Source of the DNA: Romboutsia sp. 13368
Lineage (GTDB): Bacteria; Bacillota; Clostridia; Peptostreptococcales; Peptostreptococcaceae
DNA: 52,988 bases
Assembly: GCF_018336475.1 (NCBI RefSeq)
Contig: NZ_CP048741.1
Location: 2,511,392 to 2,564,379, forward strand
Direction of reading: 5' to 3'
The first letter of the stretch is position 1. Each line of letters starts with the position of its first letter. The position numbers and the translations under genes are program-made. Positions 35,420-43,715 of the stretch are shown piece by piece. The notes below the pieces were generated by a model. It was not told the origin of the DNA, searched no databases, and worked only from the letters and a program-made list of their open reading frames with translations.

Positions 35420-35444
35420 GTAAGACGAGTTTTACTCGTCTTAC
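35420..35444 (+). other. Perfect hairpin between fusA and tuf copy 2
   Basis: GTAAGACGAG pairs perfectly with CTCGTCTTAC around TTTTA. The bases after it are CTAAAATA, without a T run, so it is not a standard terminator. A role in mRNA processing or stability between fusA and tuf is possible. Confidence 0.7.
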
Positions 35445-35473
35445 CTAAAATATATATAGGGAGGTATTTCAAA

Positions 35474-36667
35474 ATGGCTAAAGCTAAATTTGAAAGAAAT
35501 AAACCACACGTTAATATAGGAACAATAGGACACGTTGACCACGGTAAAACTACATTAACAGCTGCTATAACAAAAACTTTACATGAAAGATACCAATTAG
35601 GAGAAGCTGTAGACTTTGCTAACATAGATAAAGCTCCAGAAGAAAGAGAAAGAGGTATCACAATATCAACTGCTCACGTTGAGTACGAAACTCCAAACAG
35701 ACACTACGCTCACGTTGACTGCCCAGGACATGCTGACTACGTTAAGAACATGATAACAGGTGCTGCTCAAATGGACGGTGCTATATTAGTTTGTTCAGCA
35801 ACAGATGGACCAATGCCTCAAACAAGAGAGCATATATTATTATCAAGACAAGTTGGTGTACCATACATAGTAGTATTCTTAAACAAGTGTGACATGGTAG
35901 ACGATGAAGAATTATTAGAGTTAGTTGAAATGGAAATAAGAGACTTATTAAATGAGTACGAATTCCCAGGAGATGACACTCCAATAATAAGAGGATCTGC
36001 TTTAATGGCATTAGAAAACCCAGCTTCTGAGTGGGGAGACAAAATAGTTGAATTATTCGAGCAAATAGATGCTTATATACCAGAACCAGAAAGAGATGTT
36101 GATAAGAACTTCTTAATGCCAGTAGAAGACGTATTCTCTATAACAGGTAGAGGAACAGTTGCTACAGGTAGAGTTGAAAGAGGAGTATTAAAGGTTCAAG
36201 ACGAAGTTGAAATAGTAGGTTTAGCTGATGAGCCAAGAAAAGTTGTAGTAACAGGAGTAGAAATGTTCAGAAAGTTATTAGACCAAGCACAAGCTGGAGA
36301 TAACATAGGAGCATTAATAAGAGGGGTACAAAGAAATGAAATAGAAAGAGGACAAGTTATGGCTAAGCCAGGAACAGTTAAGCCTCATACTAAGTTCATG
36401 GCAGAAGTATACGTTCTTAAAAAAGAAGAAGGTGGAAGACACACTCCATTCTTCGATGGATACAGACCACAATTCTACTTCAGAACAACAGACGTTACAG
36501 GAGCTTGTAAGTTACCAGAAGGTATAGAAATGGTTATGCCTGGAGATAACGTAACAATGTCAGTTGAGTTAATAAACTCAATAGCAATAGAAGAAGGATT
36601 AAGATTCGCAATAAGAGAAGGTGGAAGAACAGTAGCATCAGGAGTTGTTGCTTCTATAGTTGAATAA
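35474..36667 (+). CDS. tuf: Elongation factor Tu, copy 2
   Basis: This second EF-Tu gene closes the str operon. The protein has the same 397 residues as copy 1 except Ile for Val in EMEIRDLL. By eye about seventeen bases differ: ten in the first 200 bases, five in a cluster around residues 140-155, two near base 920, and long identical stretches between. The ribosome binding site and the first 25 bases after the stop are also nearly the same as in copy 1. The conservation implies gene conversion between the copies. Confidence 0.98.
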   Translation: MAKAKFERNKPHVNIGTIGHVDHGKTTLTAAITKTLHERYQLGEAVDFANIDKAPEERERGITISTAHVEYETPNRHYAHVDCPGHADYVKNMITGAAQMDGAILVCSATDGPMPQTREHILLSRQVGVPYIVVFLNKCDMVDDEELLELVEMEIRDLLNEYEFPGDDTPIIRGSALMALENPASEWGDKIVELFEQIDAYIPEPERDVDKNFLMPVEDVFSITGRGTVATGRVERGVLKVQDEVEIVGLADEPRKVVVTGVEMFRKLLDQAQAGDNIGALIRGVQRNEIERGQVMAKPGTVKPHTKFMAEVYVLKKEEGGRHTPFFDGYRPQFYFRTTDVTGACKLPEGIEMVMPGDNVTMSVELINSIAIEEGLRFAIREGGRTVASGVVASIVE

Positions 36668-36695
36668 TCTTCTTTAAAGTGATTAATCAATAGAT

Positions 36696-36723
36696 AAAAA
36701 GAGAGGTATAACCTCTCTTTTTT
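36696..36723 (+). terminator. Terminator of the str operon
   Basis: AAAAAGAGAGGT pairs with ACCTCTCTTTTT around ATA and continues in T. It separates the str operon from the S10 operon promoter region. Confidence 0.92.
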
Positions 36724-36774
36724 ATTTAAAAGAATAAATTTGATAAATAGTAATAATATACTATTTATATTTCA

Positions 36775-36803
36775 TTGACAAAATCTAATAAATTTTATAT
36801 ACT
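36775..36803 (+). promoter_or_regulatory. S10 operon promoter P1
   Basis: TTGACA at 36775-36780 and TATACT at 36798-36803 with a 17-base spacer, near consensus. It is about 270 bases before rpsJ. Confidence 0.85.
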
Positions 36804-36888
36804 AAATGAGTGCTTTGTTAAAGGAAATAAATCAAGTTTCAGTCGAGTTTTACATAAAAAATAAAATTTATGAAAATTTAAAAAAAAC

Positions 36889-36917
36889 TTGAAAAAATAA
36901 AAGAAATAATGTAAAAT
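36889..36917 (+). promoter_or_regulatory. S10 operon promoter P2
   Basis: TTGAAA at 36889-36894 and TAAAAT at 36912-36917 with a 17-base spacer, about 110 bases downstream of P1. Two tandem promoters would suit a very highly expressed operon. Confidence 0.6.
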
Positions 36918-36923
36918 GTAATA

Positions 36924-37060
36924 GTGTGCTTGAGAGATACGAAAAAATAAACTACATCTTAGTTAGTAGCGACCTATTGTCGATTTAAAAATGCAACACA
37001 CCCGGAGCAGTGTATCGGCATAAGTCGCGCGTAACAATTAAGATTAAACGTGCGATAAAG
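36924..37060 (+). promoter_or_regulatory. Structured S10 operon leader
   Basis: The leader can pair GTGTGC (36924-36929) with GCAACACAC near 36993-37001, contains a GCGAC/GTCG hairpin near 36968-36982, and ends in a stem CGCGCGT (37026-37032) with ACGTGCG (37048-37054) directly before the ribosome binding site AAGGAGGG. ACAC/GTGT near 36997-37014 offers an alternative pairing. By analogy with other S10 leaders, a ribosomal protein such as L4 could bind it; that is inference. Confidence 0.45.
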
Positions 37061-37073
37061 GAGGGAAATTAAA

Positions 37074-37385
37074 ATGGCTCAAAATGAAAAAATAAGAATA
37101 AGATTAAAATCATATGATCACAAATTATTAGATTTTTCAGCTTCTAAAATAGTTGAAACTGCTAAGAAGGCTGGATCACAAGTTTCAGGACCTGTGCCAC
37201 TACCAACAGAAAAGCAAATAGTAACTATATTAAGAGCTGTACACAAGTACAAAGACTCTAGAGAGCAATTCGAAATAAGAACTCATAAGAGATTAATCGA
37301 CATAGCTAACCCAACACCTAAGACTGTTGACTCATTAATGAGATTAGACTTACCAGCTGGTGTTGATATAGAAATAAAGTTATAA
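37074..37385 (+). CDS. rpsJ: Ribosomal protein S10
   Basis: First gene of the S10-spc-alpha cluster. The 103-residue protein contains IRIRLKSYDHKLLDFSA and the PLPTEKQIVTILRA loop; S10 is a 30S head protein also known as NusE, a transcription antitermination partner. The ATG follows AAGGAGGG. No regulatory hairpin separates it from rplC. Confidence 0.97.
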   Translation: MAQNEKIRIRLKSYDHKLLDFSASKIVETAKKAGSQVSGPVPLPTEKQIVTILRAVHKYKDSREQFEIRTHKRLIDIANPTPKTVDSLMRLDLPAGVDIEIKL

Positions 37386-37473
37386 TAGCAACCTAAGATA
37401 TTATCCTATAAGGAGATTGTCTTAGTATGATTATAGAATTATAATCCGCTGTAAGATTATAGGAGGTGCTAAT

Positions 37474-38103
37474 ATGAAAGGTATATTAGGAAAAAAACTA
37501 GGTATGACTCAAATATTCACTGAAGAAGGTATAGTAATACCTGTAACAGTTGTTGAGGCAGGACCAAACGTTGTAACTCAAGTTAAAACAGTTGAGAAAG
37601 ACGGATACAATGCAATACAAGTTGGTTTTGAAGATGCTAAAGAAAAATCTTTAAACAAACCACAAAAAGGACATTTAGCTGCTGCTAATGTTTTAAAGAA
37701 ACACTTAAAAGAATTCAGAGTAAACGCTGTAGAAGAATTCACAGTTGGACAAGAAATAAAAGCTGATTTATTCGCTGCAGGAGAAAAAATAGATGTTACT
37801 GGAACAAGTAAAGGTAAAGGATTCCAAGGTCCAATAAAGAGACATGGACAATCTAGAGGTCCTGAATCTCACGGTTCTAGATACCACAGAAGACCAGGTT
37901 CAATGGGAGCATGTTCTTTCCCAGGTAGAGTTTTCAAAAACAAAAAACTAGCAGGACACATGGGTAGCGTTAAAGTTACTGTTCAAAACTTAGAGGTTGT
38001 TAGAGTAGATGCTGATAAGAACCTTATATTAGTTAAAGGTGCTATACCAGGACCTAAAGGTTCAATGGTAACTATAAAGGAAGCTGTTAAGTCTTCTAAA
38101 TAA
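37474..38103 (+). CDS. rplC: Ribosomal protein L3
   Basis: L3 lies near the peptidyl-transferase centre and starts 50S assembly. The 209-residue protein begins MKGILGKKLGMTQIF and has the long loop with GPESHGSRYHRRPGSMGA. The ATG follows ATAGGAGGTG. Confidence 0.97.
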   Translation: MKGILGKKLGMTQIFTEEGIVIPVTVVEAGPNVVTQVKTVEKDGYNAIQVGFEDAKEKSLNKPQKGHLAAANVLKKHLKEFRVNAVEEFTVGQEIKADLFAAGEKIDVTGTSKGKGFQGPIKRHGQSRGPESHGSRYHRRPGSMGACSFPGRVFKNKKLAGHMGSVKVTVQNLEVVRVDADKNLILVKGAIPGPKGSMVTIKEAVKSSK

Positions 38104-38131
38104 TGACTAACCTAAGAAAGGAGGAAGCACA

Positions 38132-38755
38132 ATGCCAAAATTAAATGTATTAAATATTAATGGACAAAATGTTGGAGAAATAGAATTAGTAGATTCTATA
38201 TTCAACGTAGAAGTTAATGAACATGTTTTATATGAAGTTGTTAAAAATCAATTAGCAAACAAGAGACAAGGTACTCAATCTGCTAAGACTAGAGCAGAAG
38301 TTAGAGGTGGCGGAAGAAAGCCTTGGAAACAAAAAGGAACTGGTAGAGCTAGACAAGGTTCTATAAGAGCAGTACAATGGGTAGGTGGAGGAGTTGCTTT
38401 CGCACCAAAGCCAAGAAGCTACAACTACACATTACCAAAGAAAGTTAGAAGATTAGCTATGAAGAGCGCTTTAACTTCTAAAGTACAAAACGGAGAAATG
38501 ATAGTATTAGATGCTTTAAACATGGAAGCTCCTAAGACTAAAGAATTCGTTCAAATATTAAAGAATGTAAATGCTGCTAAGAAAGCTTTAGTAGTAACAG
38601 CTGAAAATAACGAAAACGTAATAAGATCAGCTAAGAACATAGAAGGTGTTGCAACTGCTACAGTTAACACTATAAATGTTTACGATATATTAAAGTATGA
38701 TTCATTCATAATAACAACAGACGCTGTTAAAAAAGTGGAGGAGGTGTACGCATAA
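38132..38755 (+). CDS. rplD: Ribosomal protein L4
   Basis: L4 lines the peptide exit tunnel and in several bacteria represses the S10 operon. The 207-residue protein has the extended loop RGGGRKPWKQKGTGRARQGS. The ATG follows AAAGGAGG. Its stop overlaps the rplW start by one base (TAATG). Confidence 0.97.
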   Translation: MPKLNVLNINGQNVGEIELVDSIFNVEVNEHVLYEVVKNQLANKRQGTQSAKTRAEVRGGGRKPWKQKGTGRARQGSIRAVQWVGGGVAFAPKPRSYNYTLPKKVRRLAMKSALTSKVQNGEMIVLDALNMEAPKTKEFVQILKNVNAAKKALVVTAENNENVIRSAKNIEGVATATVNTINVYDILKYDSFIITTDAVKKVEEVYA

Positions 38756-39045
38756 TGACTAATCCACATGATATAATAAAAAAGCCAGTTGTAACTGAGC
38801 AAAGTATGATGGAAATGGCTAACAAGAAATATACTTTCGTTGTTGCTAAAGATGCAAACAAGACTGAAATAAAGAAAGCTGTAGAAGCTATATTCGGAGT
38901 AAATGTAGAAAAAGTTAATACATTAAACTACGATGGAAAAGTTAAAAGAATGGGTAGACATGAAGGAAGAACTGCAAGCTTTAAGAAAGCAGTAGTTAAA
39001 TTAACTGCTGATAGCAAAGAAATAGAATTCTTCCAAGGAATGTAA
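38755..39045 (+). CDS. rplW: Ribosomal protein L23
   Basis: L23 forms the docking site for trigger factor and SRP at the tunnel exit. The 96-residue protein starts MTNPHDIIKKPVVTEQS and has the VNTLNYDGKVKRMGRHEGR loop. Its ATG overlaps the rplD stop in TAATG, so translation is coupled, and the binding site GGAGGAGGTG lies in the end of rplD. Confidence 0.97.
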   Translation: MTNPHDIIKKPVVTEQSMMEMANKKYTFVVAKDANKTEIKKAVEAIFGVNVEKVNTLNYDGKVKRMGRHEGRTASFKKAVVKLTADSKEIEFFQGM

Positions 39046-39076
39046 TTAACCCTAACTAATGAAGGAGGGAAAACAG

Positions 39077-39907
39077 ATGGCTATAAAAAAGTTTAAACCA
39101 ACTTCTCCTGCCTTAAGACAAATGACAGTTTTAGTTTCTGATGAAATAACTTGTAATCAACCAGAAAAATCTTTATTAGTTTCTTTAAAGAAAAACTCTG
39201 GTAGAAATGCACAAGGTAAAATAACTGTTCGTCACAGAGGTGGAGGAAACAGAAGAAAATACAGAATAATAGATTTCAAGAGAAATAAAGATGGAATACC
39301 TGCAAAGGTTGCAACTATAGAATACGATCCAAACAGAACAGCTAACATAGCTTTATTACACTACGTAGATGGTGAAAAAGCTTATATATTAGCACCAGTT
39401 GGATTAGAAGTTGGAACTACAGTATTATCAGGACCAACAGCTGATATAAAGCCAGGAAATGCTATGGCATTAAAAGATATGCCAGTAGGTACAGTAGTAC
39501 ACAACATAGAATTAAAGCCAGGTAAAGGAGCTCAATTAGTAAGATCTGCTGGAGTTTCTGCTCAATTAATGGCTAAAGAAGGAAAGAAAGCTTTATTAAG
39601 ATTACCATCAGGAGAAATGAGATACGTTTCTATAGACTGTAAAGCTACTATAGGACAAGTTGGTAACATAGAACACGGTAACGTTGTTATAGGTAAAGCT
39701 GGTAGAAAGAGACATATGGGTATAAGACCTACTGTTAGAGGATCTGTAATGAACCCTTGTGACCATCCACACGGTGGTGGGGAAGGTAGAACTTCAATAG
39801 GTAGACCTTCACCAGTTACTCCATGGGGTAAACCAGCTCTTGGATACAAAACTAGAAAGAAAAACAAAGCTTCTGATAAGTTAATAGTATCAAGAAGAAC
39901 TAAGTAA
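39077..39907 (+). CDS. rplB: Ribosomal protein L2
   Basis: L2 binds near the peptidyl-transferase centre and bridges subunits. The 276-residue protein has RHRGGGNRRKYRIIDFKR and the C-terminal MNPCDHPHGGGEGR, including the conserved His of the latter. The ATG at 39077 follows AAGGAGGG; an earlier in-frame ATG at 39059 lies before this site. Confidence 0.97.
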   Translation: MAIKKFKPTSPALRQMTVLVSDEITCNQPEKSLLVSLKKNSGRNAQGKITVRHRGGGNRRKYRIIDFKRNKDGIPAKVATIEYDPNRTANIALLHYVDGEKAYILAPVGLEVGTTVLSGPTADIKPGNAMALKDMPVGTVVHNIELKPGKGAQLVRSAGVSAQLMAKEGKKALLRLPSGEMRYVSIDCKATIGQVGNIEHGNVVIGKAGRKRHMGIRPTVRGSVMNPCDHPHGGGEGRTSIGRPSPVTPWGKPALGYKTRKKNKASDKLIVSRRTK

Positions 39908-39942
39908 TAGATTTACTTTTTGCCCGGAAAGGAGGAAATTAA

Positions 39943-40224
39943 ATGTCAAGATCAACTAAAAAAGGACCTTTCGTCCATGCAAGACTTTTAAAGAAAATAG
40001 AAGAAATGAACGCTAACGGAAATAAAGAAGTTATAAAGACTTGGTCAAGATCTTCAACTATATTCCCACAAATGGTAGAACATACTATAGCTGTTCATGA
40101 TGGAAGAAGACATGTTCCTGTATTTATAACAGAAGACATGGTTGGACATAAATTAGGTGAATTCGTTCCTACAAGAACTTTCAAAGGACACAAGGACGAC
40201 GAAAAATCTAATAAGAGAAAATAA
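39943..40224 (+). CDS. rpsS: Ribosomal protein S19
   Basis: The 93-residue 30S head protein begins MSRSTKKGPFVHARLLKKI and contains TWSRSSTIFPQMVEHTIAVH and the GHKLGEFVPTRTFKGH segment. The ATG follows AAAGGAGG. rplV follows after 32 bases. Confidence 0.97.
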   Translation: MSRSTKKGPFVHARLLKKIEEMNANGNKEVIKTWSRSSTIFPQMVEHTIAVHDGRRHVPVFITEDMVGHKLGEFVPTRTFKGHKDDEKSNKRK

Positions 40225-40256
40225 TAAATTTCTGACTAAGGAAGGAGGAATAGCAA

Positions 40257-40592
40257 ATGGAAGCAAAAGCTACTGCTAAATATGTACGTGTATCACCAAG
40301 AAAAGCAGGACAAATCTGTGACCTTGTTAGAGGAAAAAATGTTGATGAAGCATTAGCAATATTAAAGTTCACTCCAAGAGGAGCGGCTGAAATAATAGCT
40401 AAGGTTGTAAAGTCTGCTAAAGCAAACGCTGAAAACAATCATGAAATGGATGCTGATAAATTATACGTTGCATCAATAGTTGCAAACCAAGGACCTACAA
40501 TGAAGAGATTCATGCCTAGAGCTATGGGTAGAGCAACAATGATAAGAAAGAGAACTTCTCATATAGAGGTTGTTCTTAAGGAAAGAAAATAA
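40257..40592 (+). CDS. rplV: Ribosomal protein L22
   Basis: L22 lines the exit tunnel; its loop is a known macrolide-related site. The 111-residue protein has KYVRVSPRKAGQICDLVRGK and the hairpin loop PRAMGRATMIRKRTSHI without visible insertion or deletion. The ATG follows AAGGAGG. Confidence 0.97.
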   Translation: MEAKATAKYVRVSPRKAGQICDLVRGKNVDEALAILKFTPRGAAEIIAKVVKSAKANAENNHEMDADKLYVASIVANQGPTMKRFMPRAMGRATMIRKRTSHIEVVLKERK

Positions 40593-40614
40593 TTAATAGA
40601 TAGGAGGGATAATA

Positions 40615-41430
40615 ATGGGTCAAAAGGTTAATCCACACGGACTAAGAGTCGGTGTTATAAAAGATTGGGACTCAAGATGGTTCACAACTGATAAGAAAGA
40701 ATTCGGAAACTTATTATTAGAAGACCATAATGTACGTAATTTCTTAAAGAAAAGATTATACTCAGCTGGAGTTGCTAAGATAGAAATAGAAAGATCAGCT
40801 AACAAATTAAAATTAGACTTACACGTTGCTAAGCCAGGTGTAGTTATAGGAAAAGCTGGTGCTGGAATAGATGCATTAAAAGCTGAATTAGAAAAAATGA
40901 CTAAGAAGACTGTAATAGTTAACATAGTTGAAGTTAGAAACCCTGATAAGGATGCTCAATTAGTAGCAGAAAACATAGCGTTAGCTATAGAAAGAAGGGT
41001 TGCATTCAGAAGAGCTATGAAGCAAGCTATACAAAGAGCTATGAAGTCAGGAGTTAAAGGTATAAAAGTATCTGCTTCTGGTAGATTAGGTGGAGCTGAA
41101 ATGGCTAGAACTGAAGGATACAGCGAAGGAAATGTTCCTTTACAAACATTAAGAGCTGATATAAACTATGGTTTCGCTGAAGCTAACACTACTTACGGAA
41201 AAACTGGTATAAAAGTTTGGATATGCAACGGAGAAGTTTTACCAACTAGAAACGGTGTAAACCCAAGAGAAGACAGAAGAAACGATAGAAGAGATAGCAA
41301 GAGAAACGATAGAAGAGATAACAGAAGAAACGATAGAAGAGATAACAGAAGAGGAAATGATAATAGAGGAAACAGAGGACAAAGACCTCAAGGATCAAGA
41401 CCTCAAAGAACTGAAAACAAAGGAAACTAA
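40615..41430 (+). CDS. rpsC: Ribosomal protein S3 with a basic repetitive C-terminal tail
   Basis: S3 helps form the mRNA entry site and has helicase activity with S4 and S5. The core (about 1-215) has the KH loop VVIGKAGAGIDAL and the conserved RADINYGFAEANTTYG. At 271 residues it is about 50 longer than common S3 proteins. From residue 218 the tail is made of repeats of RRNDRRD and RRDNRR type followed by RGNDNRGNRGQRPQGS, which looks disordered and RNA-binding. The coding DNA repeats nearly exactly (units of AGAAGAAACGATAGAAGAG at about 41275, 41299 and 41324). The ATG follows AGGAGGG. Confidence 0.95.
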   Translation: MGQKVNPHGLRVGVIKDWDSRWFTTDKKEFGNLLLEDHNVRNFLKKRLYSAGVAKIEIERSANKLKLDLHVAKPGVVIGKAGAGIDALKAELEKMTKKTVIVNIVEVRNPDKDAQLVAENIALAIERRVAFRRAMKQAIQRAMKSGVKGIKVSASGRLGGAEMARTEGYSEGNVPLQTLRADINYGFAEANTTYGKTGIKVWICNGEVLPTRNGVNPREDRRNDRRDSKRNDRRDNRRNDRRDNRRGNDNRGNRGQRPQGSRPQRTENKGN

Positions 41431-41463
41431 TATTAATAAGGTTCGAGGAAGGAGGAAATACTC

Positions 41464-41895
41464 ATGTTAATGCCAAAGAGAGTAAAACGTCGTAGAGTTC
41501 ATAGAGGAAGTATGGCTGGGAAGGCTCAAAAAGGTAACACAGTTACTTACGGAGAGTTCGGATTAGTTGCATTAGAAGCTTCTTGGATAACTTCTAACCA
41601 AATAGAAGCTGCCAGAATCGCGATGACTAGATCAATAAAAAGAGGCGGGAAAGTTTGGATAAAAATATTCCCTCATAAGCCTGTAACAAGAAAGCCAGCT
41701 GAAACTCGTATGGGTGCTGGTAAAGGTTCTCCAGAATACTGGGTAGCAGTAGTTAAGCCAGGAAGAGTTATGTTCGAATTAGCAGGTGTTTCTGAAGATA
41801 AAGCTAGAGAAGCTATGAGACTTGCAATGCATAAACTTCCAGTTAAATGTAAGTTTGTAAAAAGAGAAGATTTAGAAGTAAAGGGTGGTGAATAG
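41464..41895 (+). CDS. rplP: Ribosomal protein L16
   Basis: L16 binds near the A-site tRNA on the 50S subunit. The 143-residue protein begins MLMPKRVKRRRVHRG and has KPAETRMGAGKGSPEYWVA. The ATG at 41464 follows AAGGAGG and agrees with the ML-PKR family start. Its stop is one base before the rpmC ATG. Confidence 0.97.
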   Translation: MLMPKRVKRRRVHRGSMAGKAQKGNTVTYGEFGLVALEASWITSNQIEAARIAMTRSIKRGGKVWIKIFPHKPVTRKPAETRMGAGKGSPEYWVAVVKPGRVMFELAGVSEDKAREAMRLAMHKLPVKCKFVKREDLEVKGGE

Positions 41896-41896
41896 G

Positions 41897-42100
41897 ATGC
41901 AAGCTAAAGAATTAAAAAGTTTAACAAGCGAAGAGCTAATGAATAAGTTAAATGACTTCAAAAGTGAATTATTTAGCTTAAGATTCCAATTAGCTACTGG
42001 TCAATTAGAAAATACAGCTAGAATAAAATTCGTTAAAAAGGATATAGCTAGAGTTAAGACTGTCCTTGCTGAAAGAAGATTAAACGAAACTAGAGCTTAA
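41897..42100 (+). CDS. rpmC: Ribosomal protein L29
   Basis: The 67-residue, mostly helical protein starts MQAKELKSLTSEELMNKL and contains SLRFQLATGQLENTARI. The ATG at 41897 follows AGGGTGGTG in the last rplP codons, so the two genes are coupled; an in-frame GTG further up lies inside rplP. Confidence 0.96.
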   Translation: MQAKELKSLTSEELMNKLNDFKSELFSLRFQLATGQLENTARIKFVKKDIARVKTVLAERRLNETRA

Positions 42101-42122
42101 TTTGGAAAGGAGGCTTTTAAAC

Positions 42123-42377
42123 ATGGAAAGAGGAAGAAGAAAAGTTAGAATAGGCCGTGTTGTAAGTGACAAAATGGATAAAACTATAGTTGTTGCAGTT
42201 GAAGATTTCGTACGTCACCCATTATATAATAAGCCTGTTAAGAGAACTAAGAAGTTCAAAGCTCACGATGAGCAAAATGTATGCAGAATCGGAGACAGAG
42301 TAAAAATAATGGAAACTAGACCTTTATCAAAAGATAAAAGATTCAGATTAGTTGAAGTTGTTGAGAAAGTTAAGTAG
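42123..42377 (+). CDS. rpsQ: Ribosomal protein S17
   Basis: The 84-residue OB-fold protein has VVSDKMDKTIVVAVE and the HPLYNKPVKRTKKFKAHD segment, followed by GDRVKIMETRPLSKDKRFR. The ATG at 42123 follows AAAGGAGG; an upstream TTG is inside that site. Confidence 0.97.
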   Translation: MERGRRKVRIGRVVSDKMDKTIVVAVEDFVRHPLYNKPVKRTKKFKAHDEQNVCRIGDRVKIMETRPLSKDKRFRLVEVVEKVK

Positions 42378-42403
42378 TTTTTTGGAAAAGGAGGGATTAC
42401 GAT

Positions 42404-42772
42404 ATGATACAACAAGAAACACGTCTAAGAGTTGCTGATAACTCTGGTGCAAAAGAAATACTATGTATACGTGTACTAGGCGGAAGTAAAAGAAGATTTG
42501 GTAACATAGGCGACGTAATAGTTGCTACTGTTAAAAGTGCAACACCTGGTGGAGTTGTAAAAAAAGGTAAAGTTGTTAAAGCTGTTATAGTTAGAACAAA
42601 GCAAGGCGTAAGACGTAAAGACGGAAGTTATATATCTTTCGATGAAAACGCAGCTGTTATAATAAAAGACGACAAAACTCCAGTAGGAACTCGTATATTC
42701 GGGCCTGTTGCTAGAGAGTTAAGAGATAATGACTTTATGAAAATAGTTTCTCTTGCTCCAGAAGTACTATAA
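42404..42772 (+). CDS. rplN: Ribosomal protein L14
   Basis: The 122-residue 50S protein begins MIQQETRLRVADNSGAKE and contains VKKGKVVKAVIVRTK and the late ELRDNDFMKIVSLAPEVL. The length is the family standard. The ATG follows AAGGAGGG. Confidence 0.97.
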   Translation: MIQQETRLRVADNSGAKEILCIRVLGGSKRRFGNIGDVIVATVKSATPGGVVKKGKVVKAVIVRTKQGVRRKDGSYISFDENAAVIIKDDKTPVGTRIFGPVARELRDNDFMKIVSLAPEVL

Positions 42773-42791
42773 TAAGGAGGTGCAATAGGAC

Positions 42792-43100
42792 ATGATGCGT
42801 GTTAAAAAAGGTGATACTGTTGTAGTTATAGCAGGTAAAGACAAAGGTAAAAAAGGTACAGTTGTTAAAGTAATGCCTAAAGCTAACAGAGTTGTAGTTG
42901 AAGGAGTTAACGTAATAACTAAGCACCAAAAGCCAAACGCTATGAACCCACAAGGTGGAATAGTAAACAAAGAAGCTTCAATACACATATCTAACGTAAT
43001 GCCACTAGATCCTGAAACAGGAAAAGGGACAAGAGTTAGATTTGAAATGAAGGATGGAAAAAAAGTAAGAGTAGCAGTTAAGAGCGGAAAAGAAATATAA
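42792..43100 (+). CDS. rplX: Ribosomal protein L24
   Basis: The 102-residue protein starts with a KOW motif, RVKKGDTVVVIAGKDKGKKG, and has the KPNAMNPQGGIVNKEASIH stretch. Two adjacent ATG codons (42792, 42795) are possible; the first has better spacing to AAGGAGG, while the second matches the Bacillus N-terminus. Confidence 0.96.
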   Translation: MMRVKKGDTVVVIAGKDKGKKGTVVKVMPKANRVVVEGVNVITKHQKPNAMNPQGGIVNKEASIHISNVMPLDPETGKGTRVRFEMKDGKKVRVAVKSGKEI

Positions 43101-43125
43101 TATAGCTTGAAAGGAGGGACCTTAA

Positions 43126-43668
43126 ATGGCTTCTAGATTACAAGAAAAATACATGAAAGAAGTTGCTCCTGCTTTAATGGAGAAATTTGGATACAAAAAC
43201 GTTATGGAAATACCTAAGTTAGACAAGATAGTTATAAACATGGGTATAGGCGATGCTAGAGAAAATCCAAAAGGATTAGAAAAAGCTGTAGAAGAAATGG
43301 AAATGATATCTGGTCAAAAGCCAGTTATAACTAGAGCTAGAAAATCAGTTGCTAACTTCAAATTAAGAGAAGGAATGCCAATAGGAGCGAAAGTTACATT
43401 AAGAGCTGACAAAATGTTCTACTTCATGGACAAGTTAGTTTCTGTATCTTTACCAAGAGTTAGAGACTTCAGAGGAGTTAACGCTAACGCATTCGATGGT
43501 AGAGGAAACTACGCTTTAGGTGTTAAAGAGCAATTAATATTCCCTGAAATAGAATACGATAAGGTAGACAAAGTAAGAGGAATGGATATAATATTCGTTA
43601 CGACTGCAAAGACTGACGAAGAAGCACGTGAATTATTAAAATTATTAGGAATGCCGTTTTCTAAGTAA
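43126..43668 (+). CDS. rplE: Ribosomal protein L5
   Basis: L5 binds 5S rRNA in the central protuberance. The 180-residue protein has KIVINMGIGDARENPK, ITRARKSVANFKLREGMPIG and the GMDIIFVTTAKTDEEARELL end. The ATG follows AAGGAGGG. Confidence 0.97.
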   Translation: MASRLQEKYMKEVAPALMEKFGYKNVMEIPKLDKIVINMGIGDARENPKGLEKAVEEMEMISGQKPVITRARKSVANFKLREGMPIGAKVTLRADKMFYFMDKLVSVSLPRVRDFRGVNANAFDGRGNYALGVKEQLIFPEIEYDKVDKVRGMDIIFVTTAKTDEEARELLKLLGMPFSK

Positions 43669-43715
43669 GCTTAGAAAAGGACATTTTCTAAGTTAATTAT
43701 GAAGGAGGGATTCCA

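Noticed and set aside
35474..36667. Second tuf as an assembly duplicate
   Set aside because: The copies differ at scattered bases, have different terminators and lie in two different, expected gene neighbourhoods.
36668..37073. Small protein genes in the S10 upstream region
   Set aside because: No frame has both a ribosome binding site and reasonable length; the region is explained by a terminator, two promoters and a leader.
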